A DNA stretch of 10,377 nucleotides from Bacteroidia bacterium (GCA_014379485.1 JACMLS010000200.1:1-10377), one strand, 5' to 3'; shown: positions 1-7,251, counted from the stretch's first letter. The notes: generated from the sequence alone by a model not told the origin. A program made the numbers and translations.

Positions 1-205
1 AAACAAAAGATACGAGTTGTTTTATTTGTTGATGGAAGATGGAATCCTTTATTGTATAAATTCGAATAAAACTTGGTTCTGTTATTTCCCCATCCGTGCT
101 TCCTAAAAGAGTCTCAATTTTTTCCTCGCACCAGTCTTATATCTAAGTGTCCTATATCTTATATCAGGCGTTTTAACATTCTTTCATAAAAATTTCTCCT
201 AAAAA
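1..205. other. Upstream flank with no supported gene
   Basis: I see no supportable gene here. Two frames are open from the left edge on +. One runs to a stop at 67-69 (22 codons) and the other to a stop near 106 (about 35 codons). Either could be the tail of a gene lying outside the window, but neither peptide is recognisable, so I call neither. The stretch 135-165 holds a direct repeat TCTTATATC (135-143 and 157-165) in AT-rich sequence. It resembles the short repeated words found in the other gaps of this window. Confidence 0.5.
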
Positions 206-238
206 TTTGCTTTCTGTATTTAACTAATCGTATATTTG
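206..238 (+). promoter_or_regulatory. Bacteroidota-type promoter of the ars operon
   Basis: TTTG at 206-209 and TATATTTG at 231-238 are separated by 21 bp. They match the Bacteroidota sigma factor consensus (TTTG about 33 and TAnnTTTG about 7 bases before the transcription start). The start of transcription would fall near 245, giving a leader of about 20 nt before the arsR ATG at 264. No other good promoter was seen between arsR and arsC, so this site probably drives the whole operon. The motif match is seen directly; activity is inferred. Confidence 0.7.
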
Positions 239-246
239 CGATATAC
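227..246. promoter_or_regulatory. Candidate ArsR operator overlapping the -7 element
   Basis: Two overlapping inverted repeats cover the -7 box: ATCG (227-230) with CGAT (239-242), and GTATAT (230-235) with ATATAC (241-246) around a 5-bp spacer. ArsR/SmtB repressors bind short AT-rich inverted repeats at or next to their own promoters and let go when As(III) binds. The position directly before arsR and on top of the -7 element fits autorepression. The symmetry is visible in the sequence; the protein that binds it is inferred. Confidence 0.55.
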
Positions 247-263
247 AATTAACAGCAAGTAAA

Positions 264-590
264 ATGGCGGCATCTAAAAAAGAACAATTCGACAAAGAAG
301 ATATTGAACTGGCAGAATTTGCCAAAGCGCTTTCTCATCCGGCACGAGTGGCAATTATAAAAACCCTCGCTAAAAAAAACGAATGCGTTTGCGGAGAAAT
401 TGTAGAAGTTCTTCCGCTTGCACAGGCAACCGTATCGCAACATTTAAGCGAATTAAAAAAAGCGGGACTCATACAGGGAAGGGTAGAAGGACAAAATTCC
501 TGCTACTGCCTCGATCAAAAAACGTTTGACAAATTCATAAAAGCATTTTCTAAATTTTCAGAAAAAATAAAATCCTGCGATTGCCGATAA
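264..590 (+). CDS. arsR: ArsR-family As(III)-responsive repressor
   Basis: A 108-aa winged-helix transcriptional repressor of the ArsR/SmtB family, the usual size. Residues 17-35 carry the FAKALSHPARVAIIKTL stretch typical of the family. The DNA-recognition helix is around 53-66 (QATVSQHLSELKKAGLI). The metal-sensing motif CVCGE (C41, C43) lies just before the recognition helix, as CVCDL does in E. coli-type ArsR, and this supports As(III)/Sb(III) sensing. Extra cysteine pairs at C80/C82 and C105/C107 could be additional or alternative ligands. It is first in an operon with arsM, an aquaporin and arsC, and has an inverted-repeat operator candidate on its promoter. It probably represses the operon until arsenite binds. 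Start at the ATG 264, which follows the promoter by a short leader. Confidence 0.93.
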   Translation: MAASKKEQFDKEDIELAEFAKALSHPARVAIIKTLAKKNECVCGEIVEVLPLAQATVSQHLSELKKAGLIQGRVEGQNSCYCLDQKTFDKFIKAFSKFSEKIKSCDCR

Positions 591-593
591 ACT

Positions 594-633
594 ACTTAGT
601 GTAAACTTAGTGGCCCTAAGTGCTCTTAGTGGT
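594..633. repeat. CTTAGTG word repeat between arsR and arsM
   Basis: The 63-bp gap between arsR and arsM contains CTTAGTG at 595-601, CTTAGTG at 606-612 and CTTAGTG at 625-631, with the inverted form CTAAGTG at 616-622. ACTTAG (605-610) and CTAAGT (616-621) can pair as a 6-bp stem. This is a degenerate, non-coding word array and looks like one of the families of short dispersed repeats common in Bacteroidota genomes. Function unknown. Confidence 0.6.
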
Positions 634-653
634 AAAAACTTAAAACAAAAAAA

Positions 654-1499
654 ATGGAAAATCTAAAAAACGAAGATTTAAAAAATCTTGTAAAAGAAAA
701 ATATTCTGAGATCGCTAAATGCGATGCAGAAGCAAACATGGCCTCCTGCTGCGGTGGAACCTGTTCATCAACCGAAGTGTATAATATCATGACGGATGAT
801 TACTCTAAAACAGAAGGCTATAATAAAGATGCTGACCTTGGCCTTGGTTGCGGACTGCCGACAGAATTCGCCAAAATAAAGGAAGGCGATACGGTAATTG
901 ATTTAGGTTCCGGTGCAGGCAACGATTGTTTTGTTGCGCGTTCTTTAACAGGAGAAAAAGGAAAAGTAATTGGTGTTGATTTTTCTGAAGCCATGATTGC
1001 ACGCGCACAACAAAATGTAGACAAGCGCGGTTTCAACAACGTGCAATTTCGTTTGGGAGATATTGAGAACATTCCGGTTACCTCTTGTGTGGCAGATGTT
1101 GTTGTAAGTAATTGCGTTTTAAATCTTGTGCCCGATAAACAAAAAGTGTTTCATGAAATTAAACGTGTTCTTAAAAACGGTGGGCATTTCAGCATTTCTG
1201 ATGTAGTGCTGGAAGGAGAATTGCCTGAGTCTGTTAAGAAAACAGCTGAATTTTATGCAGGTTGCATAAGTGGTGCAATTCAAAAAAATAATTATCTTTC
1301 GCTCATAGAAAAAGCCGGATTTAAAAACATTACTGTTCAGAAAGAAAAACAGATAATTGTACCGGATGATATTTTAAAAACGTATTTAAACGAAAATGAA
1401 ATTGCAACTTTCAAAAACAGCAAGGCCGGAATTTTCAGCATTACAGTATATGCAGAAAAACCCGAAGACTGTTGTGAAGGAAGTGGATGTTGTAATTAA
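654..1499 (+). CDS. arsM: Arsenite S-adenosylmethionine methyltransferase ArsM
   Basis: A 281-aa cytosolic enzyme that transfers methyl groups from S-adenosylmethionine to As(III), giving methylated and in part volatile arsenicals. The SAM-binding Rossmann fold is clear: VIDLGSGAGND at 81-91 (motif I), VIGVDFSEAMI at 105-115 and LGDIENIP at 134-141. The three As(III)-binding cysteines of the ArsM family are at the expected places: C66 in GLGCG, C154 in SNCVLNL and C204 in GCISGA. Extra cysteines occur at the N-terminus (C32, C33, C37) and as a C-terminal tail with C273, C274, C279 and C280, which could help capture arsenic. Length is near normal for bacterial ArsM. Second gene of the ars operon, 63 bp after arsR. 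The start ATG 654 follows an A-rich leader without a Shine-Dalgarno sequence, normal for this phylum. Confidence 0.93.
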   Translation: MENLKNEDLKNLVKEKYSEIAKCDAEANMASCCGGTCSSTEVYNIMTDDYSKTEGYNKDADLGLGCGLPTEFAKIKEGDTVIDLGSGAGNDCFVARSLTGEKGKVIGVDFSEAMIARAQQNVDKRGFNNVQFRLGDIENIPVTSCVADVVVSNCVLNLVPDKQKVFHEIKRVLKNGGHFSISDVVLEGELPESVKKTAEFYAGCISGAIQKNNYLSLIEKAGFKNITVQKEKQIIVPDDILKTYLNENEIATFKNSKAGIFSITVYAEKPEDCCEGSGCCN

Positions 1500-1511
1500 A
1501 CTAATAATAAC

Positions 1512-1571
1512 CACAATAGAAACATAGAACACAATAGAGGATTTTTTCTATGTGCTCTATGTTTCTATGTG
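1512..1571. repeat. Long inverted repeat built on the CTATGTG/CACATAG word
   Basis: The left arm 1512-1538 and right arm 1547-1571 are complementary along 25 pairs. They differ by two single-A bulges and one substitution, around an 8-nt loop. Each arm is itself three copies of a CACA(A)TAGA-like word. In the mRNA this would form a strong hairpin between arsM and the aquaporin gene. A poly-A run follows on + instead of a U tract, so it is not a typical intrinsic terminator for +. It may limit 3' decay of the upstream message or lower downstream expression; this is inference. Confidence 0.75.
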
Positions 1572-1589
1572 TTTAAAAAAAACCGTGTC

Positions 1590-2255
1590 ATGCTAAAAAA
1601 ATTACTCTCAGAATTTGCCGGATCTTTTTTTCTTGTGTTTGCCGGCACAGGCGCTATTGTTGTAAATAACGCCACAAACGGATCTATCGGACACATCGGA
1701 ATCTGCATGGTGTTTGCACTTGTAATTTGTGTTATGGTTTACGCTTTCGGAAACGTGAGTGGTGCGCACATGAATCCGGCAGTAACCATTGGCCTCTGGT
1801 CTGCAGGCATAATTAAAATTAAAGATGTGCCCGGTTATATTGTGGCGCAGGTTGCAGGAGCTTTTGCTGCAACACTAACTTTAAAATGGTTTTTCCCTAT
1901 GGAAAAATTATTCGGCACCTGCCAGCCATATAACGATAGTTGGAAAATGGCTTTTGGAATGGAATTTATTCTTACGTTTTTATTGGTGTTTACAATCCTA
2001 ATGGTAATTACCGGAGAAAAAGAATATCCTGCACTTGCCGGTATAATTATTGGCGGTGTAATTTTGTTGGATTGTTTAGTTGGTGGCCCTGTAAGCGGCG
2101 CCGGTTTAAATCCTTCGCGTTGCCTTTCTCCTGCAATTATTTCGGGTACAACCAAACATCTGTGGTGTTACATTGCTGGTCCTATTGGCGGCGCCCTTGT
2201 AGCTGCAATTGGCCACAGCATCATTTACCGCGAAAAAGAGAACAAACCCGCATAA
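1590..2255 (+). CDS. Aquaporin-family (MIP) channel, probable arsenite exit channel
   Basis: A 221-aa integral inner-membrane channel of the major intrinsic protein family with about six hydrophobic segments. The first pore motif is canonical: SGAHMNPAVT with N62-P63-A64. The second is altered: SGAGLNPSRCLSPA with N174-P175-S176, followed by the selectivity-filter arginine R177. Placement between arsM and arsC suggests it passes uncharged As(OH)3 or methylated arsenite out of the cell, as proposed for AqpS in Sinorhizobium meliloti; it is therefore the likely substitute for ArsB/Acr3. The frame can be extended to a GTG at 1569, but that codon lies inside a repeated hairpin arm. The ATG at 1590 gives the typical MIP N-terminus, so I choose 1590. 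Substrate is inferred from context; water or glycerol transport is possible. Confidence 0.88.
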   Translation: MLKKLLSEFAGSFFLVFAGTGAIVVNNATNGSIGHIGICMVFALVICVMVYAFGNVSGAHMNPAVTIGLWSAGIIKIKDVPGYIVAQVAGAFAATLTLKWFFPMEKLFGTCQPYNDSWKMAFGMEFILTFLLVFTILMVITGEKEYPALAGIIIGGVILLDCLVGGPVSGAGLNPSRCLSPAIISGTTKHLWCYIAGPIGGALVAAIGHSIIYREKENKPA

Positions 2256-2260
2256 AACTC

Positions 2261-2300
2261 AGAACACCTTTCTATTGTGTTCTATGTTTCTATGTGTTTT
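2261..2300. repeat. Second copy of the CTATGTG word repeat, before arsC
   Basis: The stretch from about 2269 to 2300 repeats the right arm of the 1512-1571 inverted repeat almost exactly; TTCTATGTTTCTATGTGTTT is shared. Here the long left arm is missing. A shorter stem is possible between AGAACAC (2261-2267) and GTGTTCT (2277-2283). The same word family thus occupies two successive gaps of one operon. It also means the upstream extension of the arsC frame through this stretch is not coding. Confidence 0.65.
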
Positions 2301-2316
2301 AAAAGTGTGTGGCACA

Positions 2317-2727
2317 ATGAAAAAAATTCTCATTCTCTGTACAGGAAATTCATGCCGCTCTCAAATGGCGCACGGATATCTTGCCCGGTTTTTAATTGGC
2401 GAGGCAGAAGTTTACAGCGCCGGAGTTGAAACACATGGAGTAAACCCCCGCGCAATAAAAGTAATGGCCGAAGACGGAATTGATATTTCGCATCACACAT
2501 CCAATAATGTAAACGAATATCTGCAAATTGATTTCGACCTGATCTTAACGGTATGTGATAATGCAAAAGAAAACTGCCCCTACATTCCTGGCAAAGCAAA
2601 AAGAATCCATCACACGTTTCCTGATCCTGCAAAAGCAAAGGGCACAGAAGAAGAAATTTTAAATGAATTCAGAAAAACAAGAGACCTTATTAAAGAATAT
2701 TGTAATGCACTTGCAGAAACAATTTGA
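2317..2727 (+). CDS. arsC: Arsenate reductase, low-molecular-weight tyrosine phosphatase type
   Basis: A 136-aa cytosolic enzyme that reduces As(V) to As(III), feeding ArsM and the channel. The phosphatase P-loop C-X5-R is at the N-terminus: C8-TGNSC-R14-S15. C80 and C87 lie in the segment TVCDNAKENC and fit the two further cysteines that relay the disulfide in thioredoxin-coupled ArsC (C10, C82, C89 in Staphylococcus aureus ArsC). D103 in FPDPA is the expected general acid. Length matches the family (about 130-140 aa). The frame is open back to 2209, overlapping the aquaporin gene and running through a word repeat. The P-loop normally begins within ten residues of the start, so ATG 2317 is chosen. 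An ordinary tyrosine phosphatase is unlikely given the cysteine triad and operon. Confidence 0.93.
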   Translation: MKKILILCTGNSCRSQMAHGYLARFLIGEAEVYSAGVETHGVNPRAIKVMAEDGIDISHHTSNNVNEYLQIDFDLILTVCDNAKENCPYIPGKAKRIHHTFPDPAKAKGTEEEILNEFRKTRDLIKEYCNALAETI

Positions 2728-2757
2728 TTTTCTTTTGATCGAAATGAGAGAGAAGTA

Positions 2758-5700
2758 TTATCTCACCACAGTAACATGCCCCACAAAACTTTTGTTAGTA
2801 CCATCGTACTTCCGCAAAAAGATCTTCCACACGTACACTTCATTCTCTACTTTGTTTCCGTTTACCTCTCCGTTCCAACCTTCATATAAGTTGGCGGTTT
2901 CCCAGATCTTGCTTCCCCAACGATCGTAAATAATAAAACGGTAATCTTCTGGCAAGATTCCTGTTCCAAGCGGAAAGAAAAGATCGTTAATAGTATTTCC
3001 ATTAGGTGTAAAAGCATTAGGAACATACAAATTAAAATCTGGCTCAATAATAATTTGTGTGCTGACATTATTTGTACAACCCTGCGCACTGGTAACAATT
3101 AAACTGACTGTAAAAGTTCCGGCCCCTCCAAAATCAAACGAAGGATTTTGTTGTGTGGAAGTAGATCCTAAAGCATCGCCAAAACTCCAGTCCCAGTTAG
3201 TAATGTTTGTGCCTGTACTTTGATCTGTAAAAGTTACAAAAGGACTGCCTTCTGTAACCGGTTGCGGCCCGTAGTCAAATAAAGCAACGGGAACAGGATC
3301 TACAGTAACAAGATTTGTATTACTGAAAGTATTCTGGCAACCATTAAGATCTGTAACACTTATTGCAGCTCCGTAATTTCCGGGCAAAGTAAAACACATA
3401 TTTGGGTTGGGATTATTGGATGTGGTTTGCCCATCTGTAAAAACCCAGTTAATGCTTGCAGTGGTTGTAGTACTGCTTGCAGAAAAACTTAAACACAAGG
3501 GTGCACATCCGGTTTGTACACTGCTCGTAATTCCTAAAACCGGCAGTTGATTTACAGTTACAACAACCGTATCTGAAACAGGAGGAGTATTACAACCATC
3601 AGTTACGGTTACAGTATACGTTGTGTTTGTTGAAGGATTTGCGTTTACACTTTGTCCGGTTGCAGGCGTTGTGCCTGTTGCCCAGGTATAAGTGAAAACT
3701 CCGTTACCTCCGTTTGCAGTTGCGCTAAGAGGTGTTGTTTGTCCGGCACAAATAGTTACATCAGCACTTGCAGAAATACCTAAAGGAGAATTTAAATTTA
3801 CTGTAACACTTGCTGTTGCCGCAGCGCATCCGTTTACATCTGTAACTGAAACAGTATAGCTGCTGGTTACAACAGGGCTCGCTGTAACGTTAGCAAGATT
3901 GGTTGGTGTTGTTCCTCCTGTCCAGGTATAAACATAACCTCCGTTTCCTCCTAAAGCATTTGCAGAAAGATTTGCAGTTTGTCCAACACAAATAGTTGAA
4001 ACCGGATTTGTTGTTACACTAATTGAAGTGGGCTCTGTAATAGAAACTGAAACAGGAACAGAACAATTGTTTCCATCAGCAACAACGCACGTATAATTGC
4101 CAGCACATAAATTTGTTGGATTATTTCCCACACCAACGGAAGACCACACATATGTAAAAGTTCCGCTTCCACCGTTTGCATTGATCATGGTGCTTCCATC
4201 GCAAATTCCGTTGCATGATGCAGGTGTGGTTGCTGAGGCGCTTGCTGTAACAGCGGTTGGTTGATTTACGGTAACAGATGTCGTTGCGGTACAACCTGCG
4301 TTATTTGTAACCGTAACAGAATAATTTCCGGCACAAACAGCAGTTACACCTGCGCCTGTACCACCTGTTGTCCACAAATAAGTATAAACAGCAAATGCTC
4401 CTGAAGAAGGAATGGCTAAAACATTCGCCTGCCCGTCACAACTTCCAAAACAAAGTGTAGAAACACTGCTTGTATTTAAAATAATAGAGCCCGGAACTGT
4501 GATCAGCACCGAATCTGTTCCTGTACATCCGTTAGCATCAACACCACTTAAAGAAAAAGTAGTTGTTGTGTTTGCAACAATACTTTGAGCTGCACCGCTT
4601 AAATTTCCGGGACTCCATGTAAACGTGGTTCCTGCGGGCCCTGTTGCATTCAATAAAATGTTGTTGCCAATACAAACTGTATCTGTGATACCTGCATCAA
4701 TCACCAATAAAGCATTTACGGTTACAGTTGAAACAGCAGTACTCACACACCCGTTCACATCTGTTCCTGTAACAGTAAACTGCGAAGTTGAAGCAGGCGT
4801 TGCAGTAACGTTAGCTCCGCTTGCAGAACTTGTACCAGCAGTCCACGCATATGTTGATGCGCCGCCCGCAGTTAAATTTGCTGTAGTGCCCGGACAAATA
4901 TTGGGAGAGTTTACTGTAACAAGCGGCAAAGCGTTTATCGTTACAGTTGAAGTGGCAACATTAGCGCAATTGTTTGCATCTGTTCCGGTAACAGTATATT
5001 GTGTTGTAATTGTTGGCGACGCTGTAACACTGCTGCCGCTTGAAGAACTTGTACCTGCTGACCATGCATAATTTACTGCACCACCTGCATTTAAATTTGC
5101 AACGGTTCCGTTACAAACGGTTGGAGAATTTACTGTTACTGTTGGCAGAGCATTTACAACAACAGCAACTGTTCCTGTTCCTACACATCCGTTTGCATCT
5201 GTTAACGAAAGAGAATACGTTCCGCTTGCAAGTGGGCTTGCTGCTGTTACAACCGGATTCTGAACAGCAGAAGAAAATGTGTTTGGTCCGGTCCAGCTCC
5301 ATGCAGCACCATTGGTACAAGTGAGATTTAAATTATCTCCATCGCAAAGCGGAGAATTACTTGAAAGGCCTGGCACTAAAGCGGTGTTAACAACAACCGT
5401 TGTTGTACCTGAAGTAAAACACCCGTTTGCATCTGTTACGGTTGCGCTATAAGTTCCGGCTTCTGCACTTGTTGAGTTGAGAATAGTTGGATTTTGAATT
5501 GCTGCTGCAAAAGAACTAGGTCCTGTCCACGAATAGTTTGTACCGCCCGTTGCGTTTAACTGTATGGTTGTACCAGCACAATAAGGCCCTGTGTTGGTTA
5601 CAGTAATTACAGGAAGAGCATTTACTGTTACTGTTGCAACAGCAGTGCTCACACAACCACTCAACGCAGTTCCTGTTACTGTATATTGCGTAGTTGTTGC

Positions 5701-7224
5701 AGGGCTTGCTGTAACCGTTGTTCCTGTCGGAGAACTTGTACCGGCAGACCAGGCATAAGTATTTCCTCCTCCAGCCGTAAGCGTTGCAGTTGTTTGTCCG
5801 GCACAAATAGAAGTTGAGTTAACAGTAATAATTGGCAAAGCGTTTACAGTTACACTTGTAGTAGTTGTTGCAGTGCAAGTTCCGGTAGTAACCGTTACTG
5901 TATAAACTCCTGACATAAGTGTAGTAGAAGCTGGTCTTGTTGGATTTTGTGCAAGCGAAGTATAAGCTCCGGGCCCGCTCCATGAATAAGAAGTTCCTCC
6001 GCCTGCCGAAAGTGTGATCGTACTTCCCGCACAATAAGGTCCTGTATTATTTGCAACGGGCACAGGGTTTGGATTTACTGTTACCGTTGTTGTGGCCGAA
6101 CCTGTACAGCCGGCTGTGTTGCCTGTAACAGAATAGGTAGTAGTAGTTGTTGGACTTGCAACCGGATTTGCGCAATTGGTACAGGATAAAGATGCGGCCG
6201 GTGTCCAGGTATAGGATGCCGCACCATTGCCTTGTAATTGCGCCGTGTTTCCGGAACAAATACTTGCAGGGGTAGATGTTGCTGTAACAACAAGAGAACT
6301 ATTTATAGTAACAGCAAAACAACTTGGCACTACAATTCCGCAGGGCACAACAGGTGTAACACAAACGTTTCCGGAAGTGGCACCCATAGTAACTGTAATT
6401 GAATTTGTTCCGGCTCCTGATGTAATAACAGAGCCCACGGGCACCGTCCAGTTATAAGTTGTTGCCCCTGCAATTGCAGTAATAGAAAAAGTTTGCACTG
6501 TTCCTGAGCACACAGGGGTATTTCCGCTTACCGGACCAACCGGCACAGCAACAGTTCCCACATCATAAAAAACACTTCCGTTAAATCTGCGTGGAGTAAA
6601 ACTTCCGCCAAAAGGATAATCTTTTCCTGTTCCGTCTTTTACCTGAATGTTTGCATCAGAACCAAAAACAAAACCCACAGCAGTTCCGTTTGTGTATTGC
6701 ATTACCGGTCCTGCAGCAGTAGCACGCGTAATATAAAATGCCGCAGTAGCTCCTGCTGTTATTACAATGTTTACAGGAATCGGAATAGCAGTAACAAGAT
6801 TTGCTCCGGCTCCTGCAACCGCAGGGGCTGTGCCAACAAGCGTCCAACCGGCAGAACTATTTGTAAATCCAACATGAGTTCCTGCACGATACCAGATCTC
6901 AACGGGCGTTGTGCCAGTTGCAAAATTTGCCTCGAAACAGCGAATGGTCACACAATTAATAGCCGTAATATCAAACATTGCCCCACGCTGCCCGTTGTTC
7001 TGATTGTAAGGTAATGCAAGATTGCTTGCAGAGGCACATGCGTTTACCTGTGGTGGGTTAGAAGTGTGTAACGCAGAATAAAGCTGATCAAGAGAATCGC
7101 GGTCAAATGCAATTCCTGCGTCAGACATAACCATGTTAGCCCCACCCGTTCTTATTACATTGGTTTGAGAAAAACCAATAAGTAAGGATAAAGAAAACAA
7201 AAAAGAAAAAACACTTTTTTTCAT
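2758..7224 (-). CDS. Giant T9SS-secreted Ig/PKD/SprB-repeat protein, probable adhesin
   Basis: A 1488-aa secreted or surface protein. Residues 1-20 are a signal peptide (MKKSVFSFLF..., ending near GFSQ). Residues 21-228 are a beta-rich N-terminal domain. A PKD-like module follows (229-309), then eight Ig-like repeats of 73-78 aa (310-911), each with a cysteine near the start (CAG/CSG/CNG) and most with one near the end (NGC). Two SprB-like repeats (912-1063, CFGSCDG and CNGICDG) follow, then two more Ig-like repeats (1064-1225) and two PKD-like modules (1226-1394). Residues 1395-1488 (YVPNAFTPNGNTINDLFFP...YDRWGSKIWE...VYVWKI) are the gliding-motility/type-B C-terminal domain that directs T9SS export. 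No catalytic domain is visible. The frame extends to ATG 7275, but M at 7224 begins the signal peptide and follows a promoter-like site at 7252-7259, so 7224 is chosen. Binding target unknown. Confidence 0.9.
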   Translation of the reverse strand: MKKSVFSFLFSLSLLIGFSQTNVIRTGGANMVMSDAGIAFDRDSLDQLYSALHTSNPPQVNACASASNLALPYNQNNGQRGAMFDITAINCVTIRCFEANFATGTTPVEIWYRAGTHVGFTNSSAGWTLVGTAPAVAGAGANLVTAIPIPVNIVITAGATAAFYITRATAAGPVMQYTNGTAVGFVFGSDANIQVKDGTGKDYPFGGSFTPRRFNGSVFYDVGTVAVPVGPVSGNTPVCSGTVQTFSITAIAGATTYNWTVPVGSVITSGAGTNSITVTMGATSGNVCVTPVVPCGIVVPSCFAVTINSSLVVTATSTPASICSGNTAQLQGNGAASYTWTPAASLSCTNCANPVASPTTTTTYSVTGNTAGCTGSATTTVTVNPNPVPVANNTGPYCAGSTITLSAGGGTSYSWSGPGAYTSLAQNPTRPASTTLMSGVYTVTVTTGTCTATTTTSVTVNALPIITVNSTSICAGQTTATLTAGGGNTYAWSAGTSSPTGTTVTASPATTTQYTVTGTALSGCVSTAVATVTVNALPVITVTNTGPYCAGTTIQLNATGGTNYSWTGPSSFAAAIQNPTILNSTSAEAGTYSATVTDANGCFTSGTTTVVVNTALVPGLSSNSPLCDGDNLNLTCTNGAAWSWTGPNTFSSAVQNPVVTAASPLASGTYSLSLTDANGCVGTGTVAVVVNALPTVTVNSPTVCNGTVANLNAGGAVNYAWSAGTSSSSGSSVTASPTITTQYTVTGTDANNCANVATSTVTINALPLVTVNSPNICPGTTANLTAGGASTYAWTAGTSSASGANVTATPASTSQFTVTGTDVNGCVSTAVSTVTVNALLVIDAGITDTVCIGNNILLNATGPAGTTFTWSPGNLSGAAQSIVANTTTTFSLSGVDANGCTGTDSVLITVPGSIILNTSSVSTLCFGSCDGQANVLAIPSSGAFAVYTYLWTTGGTGAGVTAVCAGNYSVTVTNNAGCTATTSVTVNQPTAVTASASATTPASCNGICDGSTMINANGGSGTFTYVWSSVGVGNNPTNLCAGNYTCVVADGNNCSVPVSVSITEPTSISVTTNPVSTICVGQTANLSANALGGNGGYVYTWTGGTTPTNLANVTASPVVTSSYTVSVTDVNGCAAATASVTVNLNSPLGISASADVTICAGQTTPLSATANGGNGVFTYTWATGTTPATGQSVNANPSTNTTYTVTVTDGCNTPPVSDTVVVTVNQLPVLGITSSVQTGCAPLCLSFSASSTTTTASINWVFTDGQTTSNNPNPNMCFTLPGNYGAAISVTDLNGCQNTFSNTNLVTVDPVPVALFDYGPQPVTEGSPFVTFTDQSTGTNITNWDWSFGDALGSTSTQQNPSFDFGGAGTFTVSLIVTSAQGCTNNVSTQIIIEPDFNLYVPNAFTPNGNTINDLFFPLGTGILPEDYRFIIYDRWGSKIWETANLYEGWNGEVNGNKVENEVYVWKIFLRKYDGTNKSFVGHVTVVR
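4036..4491 (-). repeat. Two SprB-like repeats
   Basis: Residues 912-987 and 988-1063 share C-x-G-x-CDG near the start, a YTYLW/FTYVW strand, CAGNY and a closing GC or NNC. This is the layout of the repeat in the Flavobacterium johnsoniae gliding adhesin SprB. They sit between Ig-like modules of a different subtype. Confidence 0.65.
4492..6297 (-). repeat. Eight tandem Ig-like repeats in the giant secreted protein
   Basis: The repeats encode residues 310-384, 385-461, 462-535, 536-613, 614-691, 692-764, 765-837 and 838-911. Two subtypes are interspersed. One has SWTGP...QNP...GTYS (385, 536, 614). The other has YAWSAGTSS...VTASP...TQYTVTGT (462, 692, 765). Units usually start with ALPxxTVNS and end with TVTVN. 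The DNA has diverged enough that no long exact repeats remain, which points to old duplication kept by selection on protein shape. Confidence 0.8.
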
Positions 7225-7251
7225 TGACGAAGCTTCCTGGCGTTGAACCCA

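Noticed and set aside
1..106. Open frames at the left edge as gene tails
   Set aside because: Two frames are open, both short and unrecognisable, with nothing to choose between them.
1569..1589. GTG start extending the aquaporin by seven residues
   Set aside because: The GTG lies in the right arm of the 1512-1571 repeat. The added residues are not typical of MIP N-termini, while ATG 1590 is.
594..2300. Insertion sequence or mobile element inside the ars operon
   Set aside because: No transposase, no terminal inverted repeats around a cargo and no target-site duplications were seen. The repeats are short intergenic word arrays.
2209..2316. Upstream extension of arsC
   Set aside because: It overlaps the aquaporin end and a non-coding word repeat, and would put 36 extra residues before the P-loop, which is normally at the very N-terminus.
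4625..5071. Open frame of 148 codons on + opposite the giant gene
   Set aside because: It is a shadow of the repetitive Thr/Val/Ala-rich coding sequence on -. Its hydrophobic repeats mirror the Ig-like units, and it has no promoter or family features of its own.
4492..6297. Regular repetition suggesting a CRISPR or satellite array
   Set aside because: The period is about 220-235 bp, the frame is kept and the units are diverged at DNA level. It is a protein repeat, not a CRISPR.
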